From NCBI GenBank assembly GCA_964648215.1, contig CAZYMF010000085.1:1-19072 (forward strand): a stretch of DNA of 19,072 bases, written 5' to 3'. Positions 13,734 to 19,072 of this stretch are shown piece by piece; position 1 is the stretch's first letter; every line of letters begins with the position of its first letter. The notes under the pieces were generated by a model. The model did not search any database. It was not told the DNA's origin and saw nothing but the letters and a program-made list of their open reading frames with translations. This stretch comes from CAZYMF01 sp964648215. GTDB taxonomy: Bacteria > Desulfobacterota > Binatia > HRBIN30 > JACQVA1. Both the position numbers and the translations under genes were made by a program.

Positions 13734-14207
13734 TCACTGGCTCTTCTCCTCGCCCTTCTTGTCGTCGCTGCCGTAGATGAACTTGCCGATCAGACTCTCC
13801 AGCATCACGGCAGACTGGGTGAAGCGGATCTCTTCTCCCGACTTGAGGTTCTGCTCCTCGCCGCCGAGCTGCAGGGAGACGTAGCGGTCGCCGAGAAGCC
13901 CGGCTGTGACGATCGACGCCGAGGTGTCCACCGGCAGCTCGAGATCGGTTCGCAGCGCCAGCCGCACCCGCGCGCGGTAGTCCTTGTCGAGCCTGATCGA
14001 CTCCACCTGCCCCACCTTGACGCCGGAGATCTCCACCGGCGCGCGCGGCTTCAAGCCGCCGATCTGGTCGAAGTCGGCGAACAGGACCAGGTTGCCCGGG
14101 CCGGTCAGTGACCAGCCGCCGACGCTGATCGACAGGTACGCGATCGCGCCCAGTCCGGCGAGGACGAACAGGCCGACGATGAAGTCTCGCTTGGGCGATC
14201 GATTCAT
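13734..14207 (-). CDS. mlaD: MlaD, MCE-domain subunit of the phospholipid transporter
   Basis: 157 residues: a short cytoplasmic end (MNRSPKRD), one transmembrane helix (FIVGLFVLAGLGAIAYLSI, about 9-27) and a periplasmic MCE domain (about 37-115) with the diagnostic DQIGGLKPRAPVEISGVKVG and TAGLLGDRYVSLQLGG. In E. coli six MlaD subunits form a ring on MlaE and receive or deliver lipid to MlaC. The C-terminal part (SAVMLESLIGKFIYGS, then a charged tail) matches the pore-lining hydrophobic helix of the family. The start lies four bases after the mlaE stop; GGGGAG precedes ATG 14207 by nine bases and lies within the mlaE end. Confidence 0.94.
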   Translation of the reverse strand: MNRSPKRDFIVGLFVLAGLGAIAYLSISVGGWSLTGPGNLVLFADFDQIGGLKPRAPVEISGVKVGQVESIRLDKDYRARVRLALRTDLELPVDTSASIVTAGLLGDRYVSLQLGGEEQNLKSGEEIRFTQSAVMLESLIGKFIYGSDDKKGEEKSQ

Positions 14208-14211
14208 TTCG

Positions 14212-14985
14212 TCACACTCCCCAGAGCGCCGTGATGAAGTAGTCGAAGATCAGAATCGACAGCGAGCCGATCACCACCGTCGAGGTCGTGGCCGAGCTGA
14301 CCCCGGCCGAGGTCGGCGCGCAGGTGTAGCCGCGGTAGGTCGAGATCAAGCCGATCAGCACGCCGAACACCAACGCCTTGATCAGGCTGCCGACGACGTC
14401 CTCCGAGAACACGACCGCGTTCTGCAGGCTGGAGATGTAGGTTCCGCCGTCGACGCCCATCACCGTGACCCCGGCGAAGTAGCCGCCGCCGAAGCCGCAC
14501 ACGATGAACAGCGCCGATAGCAGCGGCATCACGAAGATCATCGCCAGCGCCTTCGGCGTCACCACCAGATGGATCGGGTTGATCGACATCATGCGCAGAC
14601 CGTCGAGCTGCTCGGTGGCCACCATGGTGCCGATCTCGGCGGTGGTCGCCGAGCCGGCCCGCCCCGTGGCCAGCAGCGCCGTCAGCACCGGCCCGAGCTC
14701 GCGCAGCAGACTCAGGCCGACCACAGCGCCCAGCGACTGCTCGGCGCCGAAACGCACCAGCGTGTTGTAGCCCTGCAGCCCGAGCACCATGCCCACCGCC
14801 AGGCCGGAGACGCAGATGATGATCAGCGACAGCACCCCCAGGTTGAAGACCTCCTGCACGAACGCGCGCAGGCGCGGCGGCGGCGTGACCAGGGCGCGCA
14901 GAATCTGGCCGGCGAACACCGTGATCTTTCCCAGGTGATCGACGAACACCAGGGTGGCCCAGCCGAGATCGCGAATCGCCTTCAT
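14212..14985 (-). CDS. mlaE: MlaE, permease subunit of the phospholipid ABC transporter
   Basis: 257 residues, an integral inner-membrane permease. Hydrophobic segments include VLSLIIICVSGLAVGMVLGL, ALAMIFVMPLLSALFIVCGF, LIKALVFGVLIGLIS and a final VVIGSLSILIFDYFITAL. The family signature region is intact: LLRELGPVLTALLATGRAGS then ATTAEIGTM and EQLDGLRMMSINPIHLVVTP, where the coupling helix contacts MlaF. The start at ATG 14985 overlaps the mlaF stop as ATGA, so translation is coupled. An open frame continues to 15288, but that is antisense-phase reading of mlaF. Confidence 0.94.
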   Translation of the reverse strand: MKAIRDLGWATLVFVDHLGKITVFAGQILRALVTPPPRLRAFVQEVFNLGVLSLIIICVSGLAVGMVLGLQGYNTLVRFGAEQSLGAVVGLSLLRELGPVLTALLATGRAGSATTAEIGTMVATEQLDGLRMMSINPIHLVVTPKALAMIFVMPLLSALFIVCGFGGGYFAGVTVMGVDGGTYISSLQNAVVFSEDVVGSLIKALVFGVLIGLISTYRGYTCAPTSAGVSSATTSTVVIGSLSILIFDYFITALWGV

Positions 14986-15797
14986 CGCGACACCGCCTGC
15001 CGCCGGATCATCGGCGCCGGCTCGTCCGGAGCTTCGAGGGACTCGTCCAGCTCCTCGTTGAAGAAACCCGCCACCCAACGGTCCGAGCTCCGTTGCAGCT
15101 CGGACGGGCTCCCGGTCACCGCCCCTTCCTTGCGCAGGAGCACGACCTGATCGGCCATACGCATGGTCGACGGGATGTGGTGCGAGGAGACGAGCATCGT
15201 GATGTCCAGCTCCCGGTTGATCCGGCGCAACAGCGCCTCGATTCGTTTCACCGTGATCGGGTCGAGGCCCGAGAACGGCTCGTCGCACAGAAGAATTTCG
15301 GGCTTTGTAATGATGGCCCGCGCCAGGGCGGCGCGCTTGACCATGCCTCCCGACAGCTGTCCGGGTAGCAGGTCGTCCACGTTGGCCAGGTTGACCGCGG
15401 CCAGCTGACGGTGCACCTCGTCGGCGATCTCGCCCTCGCCCATCGCGGTATGCTCGCGCAGGGGGAAAGCCAGGTTGTCGAAGACCGTCATCGAGTCGAG
15501 CAACGCACCGCCCTGGAACATCATGCCCAGCTTGTGCCGAACCTCGTCGAGCTCGGCAGCGGCGACACGGGCAACGTCTTGTCCGGCCACCAGAATTTCG
15601 CCGCTACGGGGGCGGATCAAACCGCCGATCAGCCGCAGCACGGTGGTCTTGCCCGAGCCACTGCCCCCGAGGATCACCGAGATCTTGCCGCGCGGAAAAG
15701 CGCACGACAGCCCATGCAGGACCTCGCGCTCTCCAAACGCCATGTAGACATCGCGAAAGCTGACGGGAGCCTCTTCCGGCGGGGTCGCTACAGTCAT
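14982..15797 (-). CDS. mlaF: MlaF, ATPase subunit of the phospholipid ABC transporter
   Basis: 271 residues, cytoplasmic ATPase that drives phospholipid movement through MlaE/MlaD. Motifs: Walker A GGSGSGKT (44-51), Q-loop Q95 in MMFQGGALL, signature LSGGM (148-152, the MlaF-type variant followed by VKRAALARA), Walker B ILLCDE (168-173), D-loop SGLDP (176-180), switch histidine in SSHH (204-207). A non-conserved C-terminal extension of about 25 residues ends APMIRRQAVSR. The start is ATG 15797; a GTG at 15833 lies in frame with no better ribosome site. First gene of the mla unit. No STAS-domain mlaB is found in the operon; a small regulator could be elsewhere. Confidence 0.95.
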   Translation of the reverse strand: MTVATPPEEAPVSFRDVYMAFGEREVLHGLSCAFPRGKISVILGGSGSGKTTVLRLIGGLIRPRSGEILVAGQDVARVAAAELDEVRHKLGMMFQGGALLDSMTVFDNLAFPLREHTAMGEGEIADEVHRQLAAVNLANVDDLLPGQLSGGMVKRAALARAIITKPEILLCDEPFSGLDPITVKRIEALLRRINRELDITMLVSSHHIPSTMRMADQVVLLRKEGAVTGSPSELQRSSDRWVAGFFNEELDESLEAPDEPAPMIRRQAVSR

Positions 15798-15845
15798 GCC
15801 TCGACCCGCTGCTCCGCACAGCGCCTCGGACACTGCATAGGGGCA

Positions 15846-15874
15846 GTTGTAACGGCGGGCGACCCGAACAGCAA
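15846..15874 (-). promoter_or_regulatory. Candidate sigma70-like promoter of the mla operon
   Basis: On the minus strand TTGCTG and TACAAC are separated by exactly 17 bases, about 50-75 nt upstream of the mlaF ATG. The -10 matches four of six consensus bases and the -35 three, so this is a candidate only. Confidence 0.3.
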
Positions 15875-15906
15875 GACGCGACCGAAGGGGCGGTATTTTT
15901 CAGAAC

Positions 15907-15933
15907 GCGCGGCCGCCCGTGCGGCAGCCGCGC
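15907..15933 (-). terminator. GC-rich stem-loop just after the universal stress protein stop
   Basis: GCGCGGC/GCCGCGC, a 7-bp outer stem with an inner CCGC/GCGG pair. It begins three bases after the stop on the minus strand. The bases that follow are A-rich, not T-rich, so intrinsic termination is not well supported. Confidence 0.35.
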
Positions 15934-15935
15934 CG

Positions 15936-16439
15936 TTAGGCTCTCGCCTTGGGCGAACGAGCTTTCTTCGCCGGGGCGCGCTTGCGGCCCCGAACCTTGC
16001 TCCCCCGCACCGTGATCACCGGGCAGGCGGCCGTGCGCACCACCTTCTCCGCCACGCTCCCCATCAGCATGTGCGAGAAGCCGGTGCGCCCGTGCGTGGC
16101 CATCACGATGATGTCGGCCTTCAGCTTCTTCGCGGCGTTGACGATGACGTCGTACGGCGTGCCGGTCTGCAGCACCGTGCGCGCGTCGACTTTGCGCTTC
16201 TTGAGATCCTCGCCCAGCCGCGCCAGCTGTTCGCGACCGATGCGCCGCTGCTCGTCCAGCAGCATGCCCAGGTTCGCCGACGGGCCGTAGAGATCCGCGG
16301 GAGTCGCGTAGTAGACCGGCTCGACGACGAACAGGACGACGATCTCCGCCTTGAAGGGCTTGCCGAACTCGATCGCATAGTCGAGAGCCTGCAAGGACGT
16401 GTCCGAGAAGTCGATTGGCACCAGAATTCGCTTGATCAT
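15936..16439 (-). CDS. Universal stress protein (UspA family) with basic C-terminal tail
   Basis: 167 residues, cytoplasmic. The Usp fold is seen from ILVPIDFSDTSLQALDYA (5-22) to ADIIVMATHGRTGFSHMLMG, then SVAEKVVRTAACPVITVR (to 145). The nucleotide-binding motif usually read as G-2x-G-9x-G(S/T) appears as A-T-H-G-9x-G-S (114-128), so the first glycine is Ala but ATP binding remains plausible. Residues 146-167 form a Lys/Arg/Ala-rich tail (GSKVRGRKRAPAKKARSPKA) like histone-H1-type tails, unusual for a Usp and possibly nucleic-acid binding. The start is ATG 16439 with a G-run upstream. It precedes mlaF by 138 nt with its own hairpin, so it is probably a separate transcript. Confidence 0.9.
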   Translation of the reverse strand: MIKRILVPIDFSDTSLQALDYAIEFGKPFKAEIVVLFVVEPVYYATPADLYGPSANLGMLLDEQRRIGREQLARLGEDLKKRKVDARTVLQTGTPYDVIVNAAKKLKADIIVMATHGRTGFSHMLMGSVAEKVVRTAACPVITVRGSKVRGRKRAPAKKARSPKARA

Positions 16440-16580
16440 CAGAACCCCCCGCGTCCACATACTTTGCCGCGCTGATAGCATCGGCCGGCGCCGCGACGCA
16501 ACCAAGTGGAGGCCGCCCCGGCCGACGCCCTCTAGCGTCACCGGCCCCCGACCGAAGAGGATTCGGAGCCGAAGACGATG

Positions 16581-16624
16581 GACCGGGGTCGTGGAGCGCC
16601 TTCGCACGCCCCGCGACCCCGGTC
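16581..16624. terminator. Long perfect-armed stem-loop between usp and cytochrome c genes
   Basis: GACCGGGGTCG (16581-16591) pairs perfectly with CGACCCCGGTC (16614-16624). The stem continues inward with a wobble, two pairs, one mismatch and three more pairs to an 8-nt loop. This is the strongest hairpin in the window. It lies downstream of the cytochrome gene and upstream of the usp gene, both on the minus strand. No T-tract flanks it, so a terminator or a structured leader are both possible. Confidence 0.5.
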
Positions 16625-16648
16625 GGCCAATGGTCAAGCCGTAGCCAT

Positions 16649-16672
16649 CCCACGGCCGTGCTTCGCCGTGGG
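16649..16672 (-). terminator. Stem-loop following the cytochrome c gene
   Basis: CCCACGGC (16649-16656) and GCCGTGGG (16665-16672) form a perfect 8-bp stem with an 8-nt loop, nine bases past the cytochrome stop. No U-tract follows. With the larger hairpin at 16581-16624 it may form a two-step stop. Confidence 0.4.
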
Positions 16673-16680
16673 GCCAACGG

Positions 16681-17031
16681 TCACTTCGCCATCGACTTCA
16701 CGTATCCGGCAACCGCGTTGATCTGCTCGTCGCTCAGCTTCTTGCCGAACGCCTGGTGCTTCTTGCCCGCCATCCCGCCTTCTTTGATGAACTTGGCGAT
16801 GTCGGCTTCGCTCATCTCCTTCACCGTGGTGGCGAAGTCTCCCGGTGGCGGCTTCAACGCTTTGGCCGCCGGCCCGTCGCCCTTCCCGCTCGCCCCGTGA
16901 CAGGCGACGCACTTCTTGGAGTAGATCGCCTTGCCGTCCTCGGCCCGTGCCACCGAAGCCGCAGTGGCCAAGAGCAGGGCGGCTCCGGCGATGACCGTCA
17001 CCCCGGCCTTCAAGGTCCGTTTCGTCCTCAT
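16681..17031 (-). CDS. Small periplasmic cytochrome c (class I, mono-haem)
   Basis: 116 residues. The signal peptide has a basic n-region (MRTKRTLK) and hydrophobic core AGVTVIAGAALLLATA, cut after ARA (30). The single haem motif is C41-V-A-C-H45, followed by GASGKGDGPAAKALKPPPGDF, a common loop of cytochromes in this class. A likely axial methionine is M87 in EGGMAGKKHQAFGKKL; M73 is an alternative. The C-terminal helix is DEQINAVAGYVKSMAK. It would carry electrons in the periplasm; no oxidase, reductase or maturation gene is adjacent, so the partner is unknown. ATG 17031 is fixed by AGGAGG five bases upstream. Single-gene unit with hairpins after its stop. Confidence 0.92.
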   Translation of the reverse strand: MRTKRTLKAGVTVIAGAALLLATAASVARAEDGKAIYSKKCVACHGASGKGDGPAAKALKPPPGDFATTVKEMSEADIAKFIKEGGMAGKKHQAFGKKLSDEQINAVAGYVKSMAK

Positions 17032-17068
17032 GTTCGCCTCCTTTGTCTGAGTGGACACCCGACGTTGG

Positions 17069-17087
17069 CGCGCTTTTTCAAAGCGCG
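17069..17087. promoter_or_regulatory. Perfect palindrome upstream of the cytochrome c gene
   Basis: CGCGCTTT-TTC-AAAGCGCG, an 8-bp inverted repeat about 38 nt upstream of the cytochrome ATG. The position suits a regulator site or a 5' leader hairpin. It could also be the end of an upstream transcript. No binding protein can be inferred. Confidence 0.35.
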
Positions 17088-17311
17088 ACCGGACTGAAGC
17101 AATTGTCAGGCCCCGGGCTCGACCGCCCGGATCACTGCGGCGGCCGGCCGCGACTTTCGAACAATGAGAAGATCGGCAAACCCGAGCTGCGAGCTTACAA
17201 CTCCATTCCGCAACGTGGCGCGTCTTCTCGCAGCCAGCGAGGCGGGCGGGACCTGCTCAGCATCGTCAAGGCGGGCCGAGCGGCGGCACGAGGCGCTTCT
17301 TCACCCGCCCC

Positions 17312-18121
17312 TCAGAGCGCCCGCCGCTGGACTTCCGTGTCGGTGGACGGAGACTCCTGGACGAGCCACGCCGCCAGATTGCTCGCCAGCTTGCGGTTGC
17401 CGCCGGTGAGAAACCGGTTCTGGAAGATGGCGTCGTCGCCGAAGACGACGAATTGTCCCTTTCCCATCTGTCCGGCGACAACGACGGCGAACGACTGCAC
17501 CGCGTCCCGCGGCTCGAGGGTGCCGTTGCGGTTGAGGTCGACCCAGGAGGTCGCGCTCGTCCGGGCGACGACCGTAATTTCAGGCCCGCGGTTCAGCAGG
17601 GCCCAGGCGCCGTAGACGTCGAACGTCGTCACGTCGCGGGTCAACGTATGGGGGCTCAGCGCGGTGACGTGGAAGTCGAGCGGGTCGTCGCCGATCAGGT
17701 TGACCCGCTCGCGGATGACGCCGTTGGAGAAGTCCACCTGCAGCCGGTGCAGCAGCGGCGTCAGTGGAAACGGAATGTGCAGCATCAGCGCCAGCCGCCC
17801 GCCGCGGTCGAGAAACCCGGCGATCGCGTCGACCTCCGCCGCCGCGAACGGCTTGAAGGGCCCCGAGACGACCAGCGCCCCGACCCCGGAAAGGCGCGCC
17901 GCGGTGATCGCCTCGCGGTTGGCCCCAACCTGCGCGCCGCCGGCGTGAAACGCCGCCGCCAGGCCGGACAGGTCGAGCGCCCCCTCGTTCTCGATCAGGA
18001 ACTTCTGCCCGTGCCCCTCGTCGAAGAGCACGATCGATCCCGCGTACGCCGCCGGGCAGCCGCCCAGTGAGACGACGGCGGCAATCAGCCACGCCAACAC
18101 GTCGTGCCGCGCCGCTCTCAC
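17312..18121 (-). CDS. Exported DUF4350-like protein
   Basis: 269 residues from GTG 18121. The signal sequence (MRAARHDVLAWLIAAVVSLG) ends in either a lipobox-like LGGC (19-22) or an AYA cut site (27). The body resembles the DUF4350 type: SIVLFDEGHGQKFLIENEGA (29-48), a Rossmann-like stretch with VGALVVSGPFKPF, EVDAIAGFLDRGGRLALML (97-115), and the late GKGQFVVFGDDAIFQNRFLT (221-240) then NRKLASNLAAWL. DLNRNGTLEPRD (195-206) is a calcium-binding-loop-like sequence. Function unknown. The GTG overlaps the zinc-ribbon stop as GTGA, with GAGGGC upstream; ATG 18166 would overlap that gene much more. Third gene of a coupled trio. Confidence 0.75.
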   Translation of the reverse strand: MRAARHDVLAWLIAAVVSLGGCPAAYAGSIVLFDEGHGQKFLIENEGALDLSGLAAAFHAGGAQVGANREAITAARLSGVGALVVSGPFKPFAAAEVDAIAGFLDRGGRLALMLHIPFPLTPLLHRLQVDFSNGVIRERVNLIGDDPLDFHVTALSPHTLTRDVTTFDVYGAWALLNRGPEITVVARTSATSWVDLNRNGTLEPRDAVQSFAVVVAGQMGKGQFVVFGDDAIFQNRFLTGGNRKLASNLAAWLVQESPSTDTEVQRRAL

Positions 18122-18387
18122 GTCGCCCTCGACGCGCCCGCGCGCCGCGATTGCGTGCCCCCGCATTCGGGACAGCAGTGAATCTCTTCGATCCACCCGT
18201 CCAACGCGGGCTGCGCCTGTCCCGCTTCTGCGGGGGGCGGCGAGTAGACGAGCTTCTCGGCGTGGTGATTCATCTCCACCCCGCACTCCGGGCAGCGCAT
18301 CTTGCCTGTCGTCGAGCGCGTCGATTCTCGTCGGTGCCGCTGCGTTGCGACGGGCCGCTCCCCTTTTGCTGCTCTTCCGCCAGTCAT
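18118..18387 (-). CDS. Small zinc-ribbon protein
   Basis: 89 residues. Two CPEC knuckles, C32-P-E-C35 (MRCPECGVEMNHHAEKLVYS) and C72-P-E-C75 (HCCPECGGTQSRRAG), are separated by about 36 residues and form a zinc ribbon. The CPxCGxEMNHHAEKL string is a recurrent pattern of small uncharacterised bacterial proteins. The first 29 residues are basic and disordered, so ATG 18300 is an alternative start; I keep ATG 18387 because it overlaps the FMN reductase stop as ATGA, and the same coupling is repeated at the other end with the DUF4350-like gene. It may bind nucleic acid or protein. No catalytic residues seen. Confidence 0.65.
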   Translation of the reverse strand: MTGGRAAKGERPVATQRHRRESTRSTTGKMRCPECGVEMNHHAEKLVYSPPPAEAGQAQPALDGWIEEIHCCPECGGTQSRRAGASRAT

Positions 18388-18953
18388 AGGAGCGCGACGT
18401 TCTCCCGGCCGTAGCGCAGGGTCTTTGCCATCCAGGTCAGCTCCGCGAGAAATTTGGCGGCACGCGGCACGAAGGCCTCGTCCCGCAGGCGGCCGTCGGG
18501 CTCGAAGACGCTGCCGGCGTTTCCGAACGTCACGTCCCAGAAGATGGTCACCAGTCCCAGCTCGCGCAGCACCGGCAATAGGTCCTGGATCATGCGCACT
18601 CCGCCGAAGGGCCCCGCCGAGACGCCGACGATCCCCACGGCCTTGTGGATGTACTCCTTCAGGCAGCTGTCCAGCACGTGTTTAAGGAGGCCGGGGAAGC
18701 TGTGGTTGTACTCGGGCGAGACGATGACCAGCGCGTCGGCGGCGTTCATCTTCGCGGCAAACCCGGGATCCTTGATACTCTCGCCCGCATCGTCGACGGG
18801 GAGCGGTAGCCGTGCGATGTCGATCAGCTCGCTGCTCACCCCGTCTCGCTTCTGCAGCTGCTCCAGCACGAAGCGGGCGGCGTGAGCGCTCACCCGACCC
18901 TTGCGCGTCGTGCCGAGGAGAACCGGGATATGGAGGGGCCGCGTGTCGCCCAT
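18384..18953 (-). CDS. NADPH-dependent FMN reductase family protein (flavodoxin fold)
   Basis: 189 residues. FMN phosphate loop GTTRKGRVS (14-22), isoalloxazine-binding segment SPEYNHSFPGLLKHVLDSCL (79-98) and GVSAGPFGGVRMIQDLLPVL (110-129). This layout is that of NADPH-dependent FMN reductases and azoreductase-like quinone reductases, cytoplasmic and usually oligomeric. It would reduce free FMN, quinones or azo compounds using NADPH. The ATG at 18953 has GGTGAT just upstream. The stop overlaps the zinc-ribbon gene by ATGA, so it leads a coupled three-gene set. How flavin chemistry relates to the exported DUF4350-like protein is not evident. Confidence 0.9.
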   Translation of the reverse strand: MGDTRPLHIPVLLGTTRKGRVSAHAARFVLEQLQKRDGVSSELIDIARLPLPVDDAGESIKDPGFAAKMNAADALVIVSPEYNHSFPGLLKHVLDSCLKEYIHKAVGIVGVSAGPFGGVRMIQDLLPVLRELGLVTIFWDVTFGNAGSVFEPDGRLRDEAFVPRAAKFLAELTWMAKTLRYGRENVALL

Positions 18954-18989
18954 CAGATCACCGTCGCCGAGCGGGGATCTTCCGCCGGG

Positions 18990-19072
18990 CTACAGCGGCA
19001 GATCTCCCGTCGCTCTCCGCGTCGACTTGTCCTTCTTGTAGGCGTCGATGGTGCGCTGGGCGATGCGCCACT
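18990..19072 (-). CDS. C-terminal fragment of an unrecognised protein, cut by the window edge
   Basis: On the minus strand a frame runs from the edge to a TAG at 18990-18992, reading WRIAQRTIDAYKKDKSTRRA then TGDLPL. Twenty-six codons are too few to name it. Its composition is protein-like and it ends 36 nt upstream of the FMN reductase start, so it may belong to the same transcript. Confidence 0.45.
   Translation of the reverse strand, partial: WRIAQRTIDAYKKDKSTRRATGDLPL

Noticed and set aside
15895..15900. T-run near the stem-loop after usp as an intrinsic terminator
   Set aside because: The Ts are on the plus strand before the hairpin; on the minus transcript they read as A, the wrong polarity.

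Overview
The window looks like a piece of chromosome from a high-GC Gram-negative bacterium. It holds a complete Mla phospholipid-transport set, a LysM L,D-transpeptidase, a periplasmic c-type cytochrome, and a secreted metalloprotease with long Thr-Pro linkers. The GC-rich third codon positions, Thr-Pro/LamG secreted proteins and DUF4350-type proteins would fit a deltaproteobacterial or Binatota-like lineage. That placement is inference; there is no rRNA or other taxonomic marker here.

Layout, left to right. 1-2246 (-): a secreted M12-type zinc metalloprotease with a LamG-like domain, cut off by the window edge at its C-terminus. 2511-5343: small, mostly single-gene units: a YajD-type HNH nuclease (-), a TPR protein (+), an Eis-like acetyltransferase (-), an AbrB-like DNA-binding protein (+) and a nitroreductase (-). 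5344-5667: a non-coding stretch with a hairpin, a 7-bp tandem repeat and a possible gene remnant. 5668-6573 (-): LysM/YkuD L,D-transpeptidase. 6856-7211 (+): two tandem small ORFs, each with a Shine-Dalgarno-like sequence. 7322-11005 (-): a three-gene unit of QueG-like Fe-S protein, UvrD/Rep helicase and ECHDC3-like crotonase. The Fe-S gene carries an in-frame REPIN-like inverted pair. 11080-11298 (+): a TusA-like protein.

11379-15797 (-) is the clearest functional unit: mlaF-mlaE-mlaD-mlaA-mlaC, tightly packed or overlapping, followed 23 nt later by a cysteine-paired repeat lipoprotein. MlaFED would form the inner-membrane ABC transporter, MlaC the periplasmic lipid shuttle and MlaA the outer-membrane component. 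mlaA lies inside the operon, no mlaB is present, and the trailing lipoprotein is a possible uncharacterised partner. Then come a universal stress protein with a basic tail (-), a region of strong stem-loops, and a small cytochrome c (-). 17312-18953 (-) is a translationally coupled trio: an NADPH-dependent FMN reductase, a zinc-ribbon protein and a DUF4350-like exported protein. The last 83 bases hold the C-terminal end of an unrecognised gene.

I see no tRNA, rRNA, CRISPR array, transposase, phage gene or recognised defence system. The most unusual items are the REPIN-like insertion between Fe-S ligand cysteines, the lipoprotein attached to the mla operon, the overlapping FMN reductase/Zn-ribbon/DUF4350 trio, and the two small tandem ORFs.
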